From Cereibacter ovatus (lineage in GTDB: Bacteria > Pseudomonadota > Alphaproteobacteria > Rhodobacterales > Rhodobacteraceae), in the NCBI RefSeq assembly GCF_900207575.1, contig NZ_OAOQ01000006.1:62001-126000 (forward strand): a stretch of 64,000 bases of DNA. Reading direction: 5' to 3'. Below the pieces are notes generated by a model that worked only from the letters and a program-made list of their open reading frames with translations, made no database searches and was not told where the DNA came from. Both the position numbers and the translations under genes were made by a program. How positions within the stretch are numbered: position 1 is the stretch's first letter; the number at the start of each line of letters is the position of its first letter. Below, piece after piece: positions 15,595 through 24,514 of the stretch.

Positions 15595-16779
15595 TCAGCG
15601 GAAGCGGTCCGTGACGAACTGACCGTCCTTGATGGTGTATTCGCGGAAGCTGCCCGCGCTTTCACCGGGGCCGATCAGTTCGACATTGGTCGCGCCGACA
15701 TAGTCGATGTCAGTCCCCGCCTTGATCAGCTCGATCGCCTTCGCCAGATCGCCGGGATAGATCTTTTCCCCAGGCGCGTTCGCCACTTCCTCGATCTTGC
15801 CCTTGAAATCGGCCGAGGCCGACGAGCCCGCCGCCTGCATCGCCAGCAGCATCAGCGAGGCCGCGTCATAGCTTTCCCCGACATAGGTCGAGGTGCCGTC
15901 GAACCCGGCCGCCTTGGCCATTTCGACAATCTTGGCCGCGCCATCGCTGTAGGTCCCCGGCATGGTCCCGAACGAGCCGTCGATCGCGGATCCGATCGCC
16001 TGCACCAGCGACTCGCCATACATGCCGTCAGGCAGCAGGAAGGTCGAGAACGCGCCCGTGTCGACCGCGGCCTGGATCACCCCCTTGCCGCCCTGGTCGA
16101 CATAGCCCGCCACCACCAGCACCTCGCCACCCGCCGCAGCAAGTGCCGCGACTTCGGCGGAATAGTCGGCCTTGCCGTCCTCATGCGCGGCCGAGATCGT
16201 GACCTTGCCGCCCGCCGCCTCAAAGGCGGTCTGGATCGCTTCGGCCAGACCCTTGCCATAGTCGTTGTTGGTGAAGGTAATGGCGACCGAGCTGATCGCG
16301 CGGTCTTTCAGCACTTCGGCGATCACTTCGCCCTGACGGGCATCCGACGGCGCGGTGCGGAAGAACAGCCCGTCATCCTCGACGGTCGACAGCGCCGGCG
16401 AGGTCGACGAGGGCGAGATCTGCACGATCCCGTTCGGCCGCGACACGGCCTGAAGGATCGCCCCGGTCACCCCCGAGCAGTCGGCGCCGAAGATCGCAAC
16501 CACCTTGTCCGAGGTGACAAGACGCTCGGCCGCGGCGGTGGCGGCGGCGGCATCGACACAGGTCGAGTCGCCGCGCACCGCGGTGACCTTCGACCCGTCA
16601 AGCAGCGTGCCCGCCGCATTCACCTCGTTGATCGCCAGTTCCGCACCCGCCGCCATGCTCGGCGTGATCGATTCGAGCGGTCCGGTAAAGCCGAGGATGA
16701 TGCCGATCTTGACGTCTTCCGCGCCCGCGGCTCCGCCAAGGGCCAGCGTGGCCACGCTGGCCAGTAGCAGCTTTTTCAT
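15595..16779 (-). CDS. livK: Branched-chain amino acid ABC transporter substrate-binding protein LivK
   Basis: The 394-residue periplasmic protein begins with the signal peptide MKKLLLASVATLALGGAAGA. It has the peripla_BP_6 features of amino-acid receptors, namely IGIILGFTGPLESITPSMAAGAELAINEVN and an NDYGKGLAEA segment. GGGAG precedes the ATG. It is the first gene of the liv operon. The exact ligand is not decidable from the sequence; branched-chain amino acids, other amino acids or amides are all known for this family. Confidence 0.92.
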   Translation of the reverse strand: MKKLLLASVATLALGGAAGAEDVKIGIILGFTGPLESITPSMAAGAELAINEVNAAGTLLDGSKVTAVRGDSTCVDAAAATAAAERLVTSDKVVAIFGADCSGVTGAILQAVSRPNGIVQISPSSTSPALSTVEDDGLFFRTAPSDARQGEVIAEVLKDRAISSVAITFTNNDYGKGLAEAIQTAFEAAGGKVTISAAHEDGKADYSAEVAALAAAGGEVLVVAGYVDQGGKGVIQAAVDTGAFSTFLLPDGMYGESLVQAIGSAIDGSFGTMPGTYSDGAAKIVEMAKAAGFDGTSTYVGESYDAASLMLLAMQAAGSSASADFKGKIEEVANAPGEKIYPGDLAKAIELIKAGTDIDYVGATNVELIGPGESAGSFREYTIKDGQFVTDRFR

Positions 16780-16904
16780 TGAAAACTCCCATGTTGGATC
16801 GAAATCCTGCCGTTCAGCCTATTTTGCGCCGCGCCAAAAGAAAAGGGATCAAAGCGCCCAACGCGTCGCAGATCCCCAGCCCGCGCCACTCCGGCCCCGT
16901 TCTC

Positions 16905-16957
16905 TTCATTCTGGCACAAATATCCTCGGGGGGTGCGGGGGGCGGAAAGCCCCCCGT
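16905..16957 (-). repeat. Intergenic GGATATTTG element, copy B (upstream of livK)
   Basis: On the minus strand the order is: hairpin CGGGGGGC-TTTCC-GCCCCCCG, then GCACCCCCCGA, GGATATTTGTG and CCAGAATGAA. It sits between the stop of the GlxA-type regulator and the livK start, both minus-strand genes, so the hairpin comes first in the direction of transcription. The regulator stop codon is 18 nt from the hairpin. Confidence 0.8.
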
Positions 16958-16974
16958 CGCGCGGCCCAAGGCTC

Positions 16975-17991
16975 TCACTCCGACAGACTGGCCGGCGCGG
17001 TTTCCCCTTGCGTCCCGCGTTCGCGATAGGGGGTGGTGTTGTAATGCGCCCGGTAGCATTTCGAGAAATGCGACGGGCTGGCAAAGCCGCAGGCCAGCGC
17101 CACGTTGATCACGCTCATGTCGGTCTGCATCAGCAGGTTGCGCGCCTTCTGAAGCCGCAACTCCATGTAGTATCGCTTGGGTGAGCGGTCGAGGTAGCGG
17201 CGGAACAGCCGCTCCAGCTGGCGGGTCGACATGCCCACCTCCTCGGCCAGATCGGCCGGGCTGATCGGGTCTTCGATCGCGGTTTCCATCATCTGGATCA
17301 CCTGGGCCAGTTTCGGATGCCGCACCCCGATCCGCGTCGGGATCGACAGGCGCTGCGTGTCCACATCGGTGCGGATCGCGGAATAGATCAACTGATCCGC
17401 CACGGTGTTGGCGATCCCGTCGCCATGATCGCGGGCGATGATCTTCAGCATCATGTCGATCGAGGCGGTGCCCCCGGCGGTGGTCAGACGGTTGCCATCC
17501 ATCACGAACACCGATTTCGTCAGGCGCACTTCTTCGAATTCCTCGGTGAATCCATCCTGATTTTCCCAGTGGATCGTGGCTTTCCTGCCGTCCAGCAACC
17601 CCGCCTTGGCCAGCGCATAGGCCCCGGTGCACAGCCCGCCCACGGTCACCCCGCGCCGCGCCTCGCGCCGCAGCCAGTTCACCACCGCCCGGGTCGTGGC
17701 CTTCTGCACATCGATCCCGCCGCAGACCAGCAGCACATCCTCGCGGTCGATCTCTCCCAGCCCCATGTCCAGCCGGAAGGCCGCCCCGTTGGAACAGACC
17801 GCCTCGGTGCCGTTTTCGCCGGCCAGCGCCCAGGTGTAAAGCGTGCGCCCCGCCACGCGGTTGGCGATGCGCAACGGCTCGATCGCGCCCGCAAACGAGA
17901 TCATCGTGAAGCGGTCAAGCAGAAGAAAGACGAAGCGGCGCGGACGGTTGCTTTTGTCGGAAAGGGGCGCGCGCTGTGGGGTGCTGGTCAT
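16975..17991 (-). CDS. GlxA-family transcriptional regulator (DJ-1/PfpI-like plus AraC HTH)
   Basis: The 338-residue protein has an N-terminal amidotransferase-like (DJ-1/PfpI) sensor domain over about residues 18-190. Key stretches are VGGLCTGAYALAKAGLLDGR and ATIHWENQDGF. A C-terminal AraC double helix-turn-helix spans about 225-325 (ISPADLAEEVGMSTRQLERLFRRYL and VINVALACGFASPSHFSKCYR). Relatives such as GbdR and ArgR control use of quaternary amines or arginine. It lies directly upstream of livK on the same strand, so regulation of the liv transporter is plausible but not shown. Confidence 0.85.
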   Translation of the reverse strand: MTSTPQRAPLSDKSNRPRRFVFLLLDRFTMISFAGAIEPLRIANRVAGRTLYTWALAGENGTEAVCSNGAAFRLDMGLGEIDREDVLLVCGGIDVQKATTRAVVNWLRREARRGVTVGGLCTGAYALAKAGLLDGRKATIHWENQDGFTEEFEEVRLTKSVFVMDGNRLTTAGGTASIDMMLKIIARDHGDGIANTVADQLIYSAIRTDVDTQRLSIPTRIGVRHPKLAQVIQMMETAIEDPISPADLAEEVGMSTRQLERLFRRYLDRSPKRYYMELRLQKARNLLMQTDMSVINVALACGFASPSHFSKCYRAHYNTTPYRERGTQGETAPASLSE

Positions 17992-18136
17992 GATGCGACC
18001 TTTTGTGTCGTTTACCGTCCTGTGAAACAGGAATCCAGCCGGCCTTCAAGCGGCTCATTTGGGCAATTCTCCTTTGCATCGGTCGCGGCTTTCCGTATAC
18101 CGCCCGCGACAGAGCAAACTGCCCGGAGGAACCCTC

Positions 18137-19507
18137 ATGACCAGGGGCTGGACCAAATCCGACTGGCGCGCCAAGCCGCGCATCCAGATGCCCGACTATC
18201 CCGACGCCGGGGCGGTCGCCGCGGTCGAGGCGCAGCTTGCCAAATATCCCCCGCTGGTCTTCGCCGGCGAGGCGCGCAAACTGAAGAAGGCGCTGGCCGA
18301 GGCCGCCGAGGGCCGGGCCTTCCTGCTTCAGGGCGGCGACTGCGCCGAAAGCTTTGCCGAATTTTCCGCCGACAACATCCGCGACACCTTCCGGGTGCTG
18401 TTGCAGATGTCGGTCGTGCTGACCTATGGCGCCAAGGTGCCGGTGGTGAAGGTGGGCCGGATGGCGGGCCAGTTCGCCAAGCCGCGCTCGGCGCCGACCG
18501 AAGTGATCGGCGGGGTGGAACTGCCGTCCTACCGCGGCGACATCATCAATGGATTCGATCCCACGCCGGGCGCGCGGATCCCCGATCCGAACCGGATGCT
18601 TCAGGCCTATACCCAGGCCGCCGCGTCGTTGAATCTGCTCCGGGCCTTCTCGACTGGGGGCTTTGCCGACATCCACCGCGTCCATTCCTGGACGCTGGGC
18701 TTTTCAGAGCAGGACAAGGCCGAACGCTACCGCGAACTGTCGAACCGGATTTCCGACGCGCTGGATTTCATGACCGCGGCAGGGGTCAATGGTTCGACCT
18801 CGCACAACCTGTCGACGGTGGATTTCTACACCTCGCACGAGGCGCTTCTGCTGGAATACGAAGAATCCCTGTGCCGGATCGACTCGATCACCGGCCAGCC
18901 GGTGGCGGGTTCGGGGCACATGCTCTGGATCGGGGACCGGACGCGGCAGGTCGATGGCGCGCATGTCGAATTCTGCCGTGGCGTGCTGAACCCGATCGGG
19001 CTGAAATGCGGCCCCACCACCACGGCCGAGGACCTGAAGATCCTGATGGCGAAACTGAACCCGCAGAACGAGGCCGGGCGCCTGACCCTGATCGCGCGCT
19101 TTGGCGCGGGCACGGTGGGCGAGCATCTGCCGCGCCTGATCCGCACCGTCCGCGAGGAAGGCGCCAATGTGCTGTGGTGCTGCGATCCGATGCATGGCAA
19201 CACGATCAAGGCGGCTTCGGGCTACAAGACCCGCCCCTTCGATTCCGTGCTGCGCGAAGTGCGCGAGTTCTTCTCGATCCACAAGGCCGAGGGCACGATC
19301 CCCGGCGGCGTCCATTTCGAGATGACCGGGCAGGACGTGACCGAATGCACCGGCGGCCTGCGTGCGGTGACGGACGAGGATCTGTCCAGCCGCTATCATA
19401 CCGCCTGCGATCCGCGGCTGAACGCCTCGCAATCGCTGGAACTGGCCTTCCTTGTGGCCGAGGAACTCAGCGCGATGCGCGAAGCGTCACGGCGCATCGC
19501 CCTCTGA
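18137..19507 (+). CDS. 3-deoxy-7-phosphoheptulonate synthase, class II (DAHP synthase)
   Basis: This enzyme condenses phosphoenolpyruvate and erythrose 4-phosphate, the first step of the shikimate pathway. The 456-residue protein is the plant/mycobacterial-like class II form, not the AroFGH class I form. The metal Cys is at residue 69 in [11 protein letters not shown]. Conserved blocks are [14 protein letters not shown], the C-terminal DPMHGNT, and [25 protein letters not shown] is 6 nt before the ATG. It is divergent from the GlxA-type regulator across 145 nt and followed by a strong terminator. Confidence 0.93.
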   Translation: MTRGWTKSDWRAKPRIQMPDYPDAGAVAAVEAQLAKYPPLVFAGEARKLKKALAEAAEGRAFLLQGGDCAESFAEFSADNIRDTFRVLLQMSVVLTYGAKVPVVKVGRMAGQFAKPRSAPTEVIGGVELPSYRGDIINGFDPTPGARIPDPNRMLQAYTQAAASLNLLRAFSTGGFADIHRVHSWTLGFSEQDKAERYRELSNRISDALDFMTAAGVNGSTSHNLSTVDFYTSHEALLLEYEESLCRIDSITGQPVAGSGHMLWIGDRTRQVDGAHVEFCRGVLNPIGLKCGPTTTAEDLKILMAKLNPQNEAGRLTLIARFGAGTVGEHLPRLIRTVREEGANVLWCCDPMHGNTIKAASGYKTRPFDSVLREVREFFSIHKAEGTIPGGVHFEMTGQDVTECTGGLRAVTDEDLSSRYHTACDPRLNASQSLELAFLVAEELSAMREASRRIAL

Positions 19508-19531
19508 TCCGGGCCTTTGCCGCATGAACAG

Positions 19532-19558
19532 GGCCGCCCCCGCAGGGGGGCGGCCTTT
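19532..19558. terminator. Terminator after DAHP synthase
   Basis: A 10-bp perfect GC stem GGCCGCCCCC/GGGGGCGGCC with a 4-nt loop is followed by TTTGCGTTT. It lies 25 nt after the DAHP synthase stop and 16 nt before the stop of the convergent PAS-domain gene, so it may serve both. Confidence 0.8.
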
Positions 19559-19573
19559 GCGTTTACGGGTGGC

Positions 19574-20266
19574 TCAGTCCGATTTCACCAGCCGCAGATG
19601 TGCCCGCCCGGGTTTGGCGCGTGGCGGCGGGGTCATCGGGGCGCTGAACAGCTCATGCGGCCGGTTGGGCGTATAGGCGGCCGGGCTTTCGGCAAGGTCG
19701 GGCAGATAGGGGCGGCTCACCTGTCTGGCAGGTGCGCTGTCCAGCGCCTCGACCACCGCACGGGTGATCGTCAGGCGCCGCGGCGCGCGGCCGATGGCGC
19801 CATCCGTCACCAGACAGCCGAACACCAGCGGCGCCTCGCCGTCGCCCTCGACCGGCAGGAACACCATCCGCCCCAGCAGCGGCCCGCGCCCCAGACCTCG
19901 CGGCGATTCCAGCCACAGATCGCCGATCCCCGGCATGGCCAGAACCTGTTGCAGCACCTCGGTCAGCCGCGGCCGGGCATCAAGGTCGAACAGTGAGGCG
20001 ACCGGCATTCCGCGCACATCCATCCCCATCAGATCGGCCAGATGCGTGCCCGCCAGCCGGAAGCGCGCCATTCCGGGCGCGATCCGCTCGGCCAGAAAGG
20101 CGCAGGTCAGCGCGTTGGCGATGCCGCGCGGATCGATGTCCGACCGATGCGGCAGCGCCCCCCGGCGCTGGCTGCGCAAGGTATGCCAGTAGCCCCGCAC
20201 CTGCGCCAGCACCGCAGCATTCGCCCCCGGCCGATCGCCGCCGGGATGACCGATCCCAAGCCCCAT
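19574..20266 (-). CDS. PAS_5-domain protein of unknown function
   Basis: The 230-residue protein matches the alphaproteobacterial PAS_5 (PF07310) pattern. Features are WHTLRSQRRGALPHRSDIDPRGIANAL at residues 27-53, then FRLAGTHLADLMGMDVRGM and ARPRLTEVLQQVLAMPG. There is no output domain, so it would act as a ligand- or partner-binding module. Single-domain PAS proteins in Caulobacter (MopJ) modulate the CtrA pathway; whether this one does is inference. A CtrA-like site lies in its upstream region. Confidence 0.75.
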   Translation of the reverse strand: MGLGIGHPGGDRPGANAAVLAQVRGYWHTLRSQRRGALPHRSDIDPRGIANALTCAFLAERIAPGMARFRLAGTHLADLMGMDVRGMPVASLFDLDARPRLTEVLQQVLAMPGIGDLWLESPRGLGRGPLLGRMVFLPVEGDGEAPLVFGCLVTDGAIGRAPRRLTITRAVVEALDSAPARQVSRPYLPDLAESPAAYTPNRPHELFSAPMTPPPRAKPGRAHLRLVKSD

Positions 20267-20361
20267 GACCCTACTCCCGTTTCCTTCGGCGGGGGCGCGA
20301 CTTGCCGCGTCTGGCCCGCTCTGCTATTCCCCGCCGGCCCGGAGATCCGACTCCGGCCGCA

Positions 20362-20380
20362 ATGGTTACCCAAGGATTAA
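20362..20380 (-). promoter_or_regulatory. CtrA-like binding site between PAS_5 gene and yicC
   Basis: On the minus strand TTAATCCTTGGGTAACCAT matches the CtrA consensus TTAA-N7-TTAACCAT at 11 of 12 fixed positions. It lies 96 nt from the PAS_5 start and 77 nt from the yicC start and could act on either gene. Function is inferred from pattern only. Confidence 0.45.
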
Positions 20381-20456
20381 TCTACCCCTCCTTTCGTATC
20401 CGCGGGTGGAAAATCTGACAGTTTGGTAAACGGCCCCGGGAACGGAGAAGGCAGGC

Positions 20457-21347
20457 ATGATCAGTTCGATGACGGGATTTGCGACGCGGCGGGGGCAGGC
20501 GGTGGGCCACCTCTGGACGTGGGAGATCCGTTCCGTGAACGGCAAGGGGCTGGACCTGCGTCTTCGGGTGCCCGACTGGATCGAGGGCCTGGAACCCGCA
20601 TTGCGGGCCGAACTGGGCCGGGCTATTCAACGCGGCAGCGTCAGCCTGTCGCTGAAGGTCGCGGCCGAAGGCGGGGCGGAAGGGCTGCGGGTGAATGTCT
20701 CGACGCTTCAGGCGGTGCTGCGCGGCATGGCCGAGGTCGAGGCCGCGGCGCGGGGCACCGGCGTCGCACTGGCGCCTGCCACGGCGGCCGATGTGCTGGG
20801 CCTGCGCGGCGTGCTGGAACAGGGCGCGGGGCAGGAAGACACCGCCCCCCTGCGTGCGGCCCTGCTGGAAGACCTGCCTGACCTGCTGACCTCGTTCGCC
20901 GCCATGCGCCGGTCCGAAGGCGAGGCGCTGGAACGGCTGATCCGCGCGCAACTGGACCGGATCGAGGCGCTGACGGCCGATGCCGCGACCGAGGCCGAGG
21001 CCCGCCGCGCCACCGCGTCAGTCACGCTTCGCGAAAATCTGGCGCGGTTGCTGGGGGCCTCGGACGGGCTGGACGAGACGCGGGTCGCGCAGGAACTGGC
21101 GATGTTGGCGGTGAAGCAGGACGTGACCGAGGAAATCGATCGCCTGCGCGCCCATGTCAGCGCCGCCCGCGCGCTGCTGGACGACCGCGCGCCGGTGGGG
21201 CGGCGGCTGGATTTCCTGGTGCAGGAATTCATGCGCGAGGCGAACACCCTGTGTTCCAAGGCGCAGTCGATGGCTCTGACGCGGCTTGGCCTTGACCTGA
21301 AGACGGTGATCGATCAGATGCGAGAGCAGATCCAGAACGTGGAATAA
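20457..21347 (+). CDS. yicC: YicC/YloC family endoribonuclease
   Basis: The 296-residue protein starts [13 protein letters not shown], the typical YicC N-terminus, and contains [18 protein letters not shown]. It ends with the conserved DUF1732 part: [36 protein letters not shown], and the C-terminal MREQIQNVE. YicC proteins are RNases that cleave structured RNA in E. coli and are involved in stationary-phase survival. Its coding sequence ends 4 nt before gmk, the neighbour seen in many bacteria. Confidence 0.92.
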   Translation: MISSMTGFATRRGQAVGHLWTWEIRSVNGKGLDLRLRVPDWIEGLEPALRAELGRAIQRGSVSLSLKVAAEGGAEGLRVNVSTLQAVLRGMAEVEAAARGTGVALAPATAADVLGLRGVLEQGAGQEDTAPLRAALLEDLPDLLTSFAAMRRSEGEALERLIRAQLDRIEALTADAATEAEARRATASVTLRENLARLLGASDGLDETRVAQELAMLAVKQDVTEEIDRLRAHVSAARALLDDRAPVGRRLDFLVQEFMREANTLCSKAQSMALTRLGLDLKTVIDQMREQIQNVE

Positions 21348-21351
21348 CCCC

Positions 21352-21987
21352 ATGGCGCGGCGCGGACTTCTTCTTATTCTCTCTTCGCCCTCGGGGGCTG
21401 GGAAATCCACCCTGTCCAAGCGGCTGATGGCGTGGGACCCGACGTTGCGCTTTTCGGTTTCCGCCACCACCCGCGCGCCGCGCCCCGGCGAGGTGGACGG
21501 GCGCGACTATTACTTTCGCACCCGTGACGAGTTTCTGGCCGCGGTCCGCGGCGGCGAGATGCTGGAACATGCCGAGGTGTTCGGCAATTTCTACGGCTCG
21601 CCCAAGGCGCCCGTCGAACAGGCGATGCGTGAAGGGCGCGACACGCTGTTTGACATCGACTGGCAGGGCGGGCAGCAGATCCGCAACTCCAGTCTTGGAC
21701 GCGATGTGGTCTCGGTCTTTGTGCTGCCGCCCTCGATCGCGGAACTGGACCGCCGCTTGCGCGAACGGGCGCAGGACAGCGACGAGGTGATCGCCGGCCG
21801 CATGGCGAAAAGCCGGGATGAGATCAGCCATTGGGCCGAATATGACTATGTGCTGATCAACAAGGATCTGGACCTTGCCGAGGAACAGTTGAAAATGATC
21901 CTTGTGGCGGAACGCCTGCGCCGCGACCGGCAACCCGACCTGCCGGATTTCGTGCGCGGCCTGAACGGAGAGTTCGACAAGCGATGA
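21352..21987 (+). CDS. gmk: Guanylate kinase
   Basis: Gmk phosphorylates GMP to GDP. The 211-residue protein has the P-loop [10 protein letters not shown] at residues 11-20. It continues with [21 protein letters not shown] and [20 protein letters not shown], the GMP-binding region. The lid and C-terminal parts follow ([18 protein letters not shown]). It lies 4 nt after yicC and overlaps the next gene by ATGA. Confidence 0.96.
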   Translation: MARRGLLLILSSPSGAGKSTLSKRLMAWDPTLRFSVSATTRAPRPGEVDGRDYYFRTRDEFLAAVRGGEMLEHAEVFGNFYGSPKAPVEQAMREGRDTLFDIDWQGGQQIRNSSLGRDVVSVFVLPPSIAELDRRLRERAQDSDEVIAGRMAKSRDEISHWAEYDYVLINKDLDLAEEQLKMILVAERLRRDRQPDLPDFVRGLNGEFDKR

Positions 21988-22502
21988 TCTATGCACTGGA
22001 CGGGGTGGCGCCGCGGATCGATCCGGACGCATGGGTTGCGCCTGATGCCAATGTGATCGGCAAGGTGGTGCTCGAGGCCGGCAGTTCGGTCTGGTTCAAC
22101 GCCACCCTGCGCGGCGACAACGAAGACATCGTGATCGGCGCCGGCACCAATGTTCAGGAAAATTCGGTCCTGCACACCGACTGGGGCTATCCGCTGACGG
22201 TTGGGCCCAATTGCACCATCGGTCACAAGGCGATGCTGCATGGCTGCACCATCGGCGAGGGCACGCTGATCGGCATGGGGGCCACCATTCTGAACGGCGC
22301 CAGGATCGGCCGGTTCTGTCTGATCGGCGCCTGCGCGCTGGTGACGGAAGGCAAGGAGATCCCGGATTTCTCGCTGGTCAAGGGCACGCCCGGCAAGGTG
22401 GTGCGCGAATTGACCGAGGAAGAACGCGCCCGGTTGCTGGCCTCGGCCGAGGGCTATCAGGCCAATGCGCGGCGCTATCGGGCCGGGCTGACGGCTCTTT
22501 GA
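21984..22502 (+). CDS. Gamma carbonic anhydrase-like protein (left-handed beta-helix)
   Basis: The 172-residue protein is built of hexapeptide repeats. It has the gamma-carbonic-anhydrase metal ligands in order: His64 (SVLHTDWG), His81 and His86 (GHKAMLHGC). Bacterial members such as YrdA/CaiE/PaaY are zinc proteins with varied or unproven carbonic anhydrase activity. The start overlaps the gmk stop. No terminator-like hairpin is visible within 60 nt of the stop. Confidence 0.88.
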   Translation: MIYALDGVAPRIDPDAWVAPDANVIGKVVLEAGSSVWFNATLRGDNEDIVIGAGTNVQENSVLHTDWGYPLTVGPNCTIGHKAMLHGCTIGEGTLIGMGATILNGARIGRFCLIGACALVTEGKEIPDFSLVKGTPGKVVRELTEEERARLLASAEGYQANARRYRAGLTAL

Positions 22503-22769
22503 CGAAGCCGCGGGCAGGGCCGTCAGATCCAAGCCCGTGACCCGTCTGCCATTGCCGCCCGGTGGTGATGCCGCGTGCAGGGCGTCGAAATCGTGACATT
22601 CAGCGTGCGACTGCCGCCCGGCTGTGGCGTCGCGGTCAAGGCGTCAGGCGTCTCGGGATCAAACTGCCGGGCCGTCGTGTGGCGGGGGGCGTGCGTGAGA
22701 CAAGACCTGCTCCGCCATCTTGATGCAGCCCCCGTTGGGCCGTGGTCTGTCAGGCGGCGTGGGATGAAG

Positions 22770-23240
22770 CTAGGCCGCAAACAGCAGCGAGACCGGGATC
22801 TCGCCACCGGCTTCCGACAGTTCCTGCTCGACGATCCGCGGCTCTGGCAGGGGCGGGCAAAGAACCAGAACCGGGCCGGCAAACCCTTGCCGGGAAAGGC
22901 GGCGCAGAGCCTCGGTCGCGTCGAAGTGCAGCCCCATCAGCGGCAGCGCCACCGCATCGGGCATCAGCTTGCGCAGCAGGCTTGCTGTCACATCCGACAG
23001 GTCGCTTCGGGTCCGGCGGCCGGGAAGATAGCGCCCCAGCTGCGGCTCGTCGCCCTCAAGGCCGATCAGCAACAGGTTCGGCCCGGACTGCGGAGCGGGG
23101 CGCAATGCCAGCGTTCCATGCACCGGAAGGCTGTCGCTGTCGTCGGCAAACGGCGCTGAAGCGGCAGGAACGGTCTGCCCCGCGCACCAAACAAGCCTGA
23201 CATGAGGGTGCGCACCCCGCGCCGGCACCTGCCTTTTCAC
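22770..23240 (-). CDS. Unknown protein divergent from phoR
   Basis: This is a 156-residue frame with GAGG 9 nt before the ATG and codon use like the neighbours. The C-terminal half is the most protein-like: PDAVALPLMGLHFDATEALRRL and GFAGPVLVLCPPLPEPRIVEQEL. These resemble the alternating strands and helices of a Rossmann-like or receiver-like fold, without the phosphoacceptor Asp set of true receivers. No family is recognised. The gene is divergent from phoR (166 nt apart). The 267 nt behind it, back to the carbonic anhydrase gene, show no gene or clear signal. Confidence 0.5.
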   Translation of the reverse strand: MKRQVPARGAHPHVRLVWCAGQTVPAASAPFADDSDSLPVHGTLALRPAPQSGPNLLLIGLEGDEPQLGRYLPGRRTRSDLSDVTASLLRKLMPDAVALPLMGLHFDATEALRRLSRQGFAGPVLVLCPPLPEPRIVEQELSEAGGEIPVSLLFAA

Positions 23241-23406
23241 TCGGTCAGCCTCGTTCGGTCGATGTCAAATGGTGATTCTTACCTAGTCGATATGAGGGGG
23301 GCTGCCAAGGGATTGCCTGCGCGGAAATGTCGCTGTTGCGCAAAAGGCGCGGCTGGCCCTGCGCTGCGGCGCATGGCAGGAAAGGGGCAACGGTTGGGGG
23401 GACGCC

Positions 23407-24474
23407 ATGGGGTCGTATACGATCGCGCAGATGCTGGAAGGGGTGCCGCTGCCCCTGATGCTGATCGATGGCGACGAACGTCTGATCGCGGCGAACCAAC
23501 CCGCGATCCGCTTGCTGGGGCCGGGCGCGGTGGGCCGGCACTATGTCATGGCGATGCGCCAGCCCGCGTTGCTGGATGCGGTCGATGCGGCGCTGCGGCA
23601 AGACCGGCAGGGCCGGGCGCGGCTGTCGATCACCGGCCCCTCGCGCGAGGCGATCTTTCGCGTCACCGTCACCCCGCTTTCCCGCGACGAGGGGCGGGCC
23701 GCGCTCTGCGCCTTCGAGGACATTACCGAACAGGAACAGATGGGCGCGATCCGTCGCGATTTCGTGGCCAATGTCAGCCATGAACTGCGCACGCCGCTGA
23801 CCGCGCTTCTGGGCTTCATCGAGACGTTGCAGGGCGCGGCCAAGGACGATCCGGCCGCCCGCGCCCGCTTTCTTGGCATCATGGCGCGCGAGGCGGGACG
23901 GATGAACCGGCTGGTGCAGGATCTGCTGTCCCTGAGCCGGGTCGAGGCGGACGAGCGTGTGCGCCCCACCGCGCGGATCGACGTGAACCTTGTGATCGGG
24001 CAGGCGATCGCGGCACTGAAGCCGCTGGCCGAGGCGGCGGGCGTAGAGATCCTGCGCGAGGGCGAGACCGGGCCGGTGCTGCTGCCGGGCGATGCCGATC
24101 AGTTGACGCAGGTGTTTCACAACCTGATCGAGAATGCGGTGAAATACGGCGGTGCGGGCAAGCCGGTGACGGTGGCGGTGTTGCACGATCCCGACGGCAT
24201 CGCGCGTCTGGGTCCGGCGGTGCGGATCGAGGTGATCGACCGCGGCGAGGGGATCGACGCGATCCACCTGCCGCGCCTGACCGAGCGGTTCTACCGCGTC
24301 GACACCCACCGCTCGCGCGAGAAGGGCGGCACCGGACTGGGGCTGGCCATCGTCAAGCATATCGTGAACCGGCACCGTGGCCGCTTCCGCATCGAAAGCG
24401 AGCCGGGCAAGGGCAGCCGGTTCACCGTGATCCTGCCGGTTGAAAGTGCTGCCGAGACGCCCGTCGCATCCTGA
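23407..24474 (+). CDS. phoR: PhoR-type histidine kinase, soluble
   Basis: The 355-residue kinase has an N-terminal PAS domain (about 5-110) and no membrane helix. A HisKA domain follows, with His125 in NVSHELRTPLTALLGF. HATPase_c boxes are NLIENAVKYGG (N), DRGEGI (G1), FYRVDTHRSREKGGTGLGLAIVKHI (F/G2) and GKGSRFTVILP. The sequence looks like the cytoplasmic PhoR of Rhodobacterales, which controls PhoB and phosphate uptake through Pst/PhoU. None of pstS, pstCAB, phoU or phoB follows; the next gene is convergent. The assignment is by similarity of the domain order, so a different partner regulator is possible. Confidence 0.78.
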   Translation: MGSYTIAQMLEGVPLPLMLIDGDERLIAANQPAIRLLGPGAVGRHYVMAMRQPALLDAVDAALRQDRQGRARLSITGPSREAIFRVTVTPLSRDEGRAALCAFEDITEQEQMGAIRRDFVANVSHELRTPLTALLGFIETLQGAAKDDPAARARFLGIMAREAGRMNRLVQDLLSLSRVEADERVRPTARIDVNLVIGQAIAALKPLAEAAGVEILREGETGPVLLPGDADQLTQVFHNLIENAVKYGGAGKPVTVAVLHDPDGIARLGPAVRIEVIDRGEGIDAIHLPRLTERFYRVDTHRSREKGGTGLGLAIVKHIVNRHRGRFRIESEPGKGSRFTVILPVESAAETPVAS

Positions 24475-24485
24475 CCGTATGCCCT

Positions 24486-24500
24486 GCGCGGGGTCCGCGC
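24486..24500. terminator. Short GC hairpin between convergent phoR and nucleoside hydrolase
   Basis: A perfect 6-bp stem GCGCGG/CCGCGC with loop GGT lies in the 40-nt gap between two convergent genes. No U-tract follows on either strand, so termination is only a possibility. Confidence 0.3.
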
Positions 24501-24514
24501 CGGACGCCTCGGGA

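Noticed and set aside
18240-18256. AAATATCCCCC in the DAHP synthase gene as another repeat copy
   Set aside because: It encodes conserved residues AKYPPL of the enzyme and lacks the rest of the element.
23241-23406. Pho box upstream of phoR
   Set aside because: I looked for CTGTCAT-like repeats at 11-nt distance and found none.
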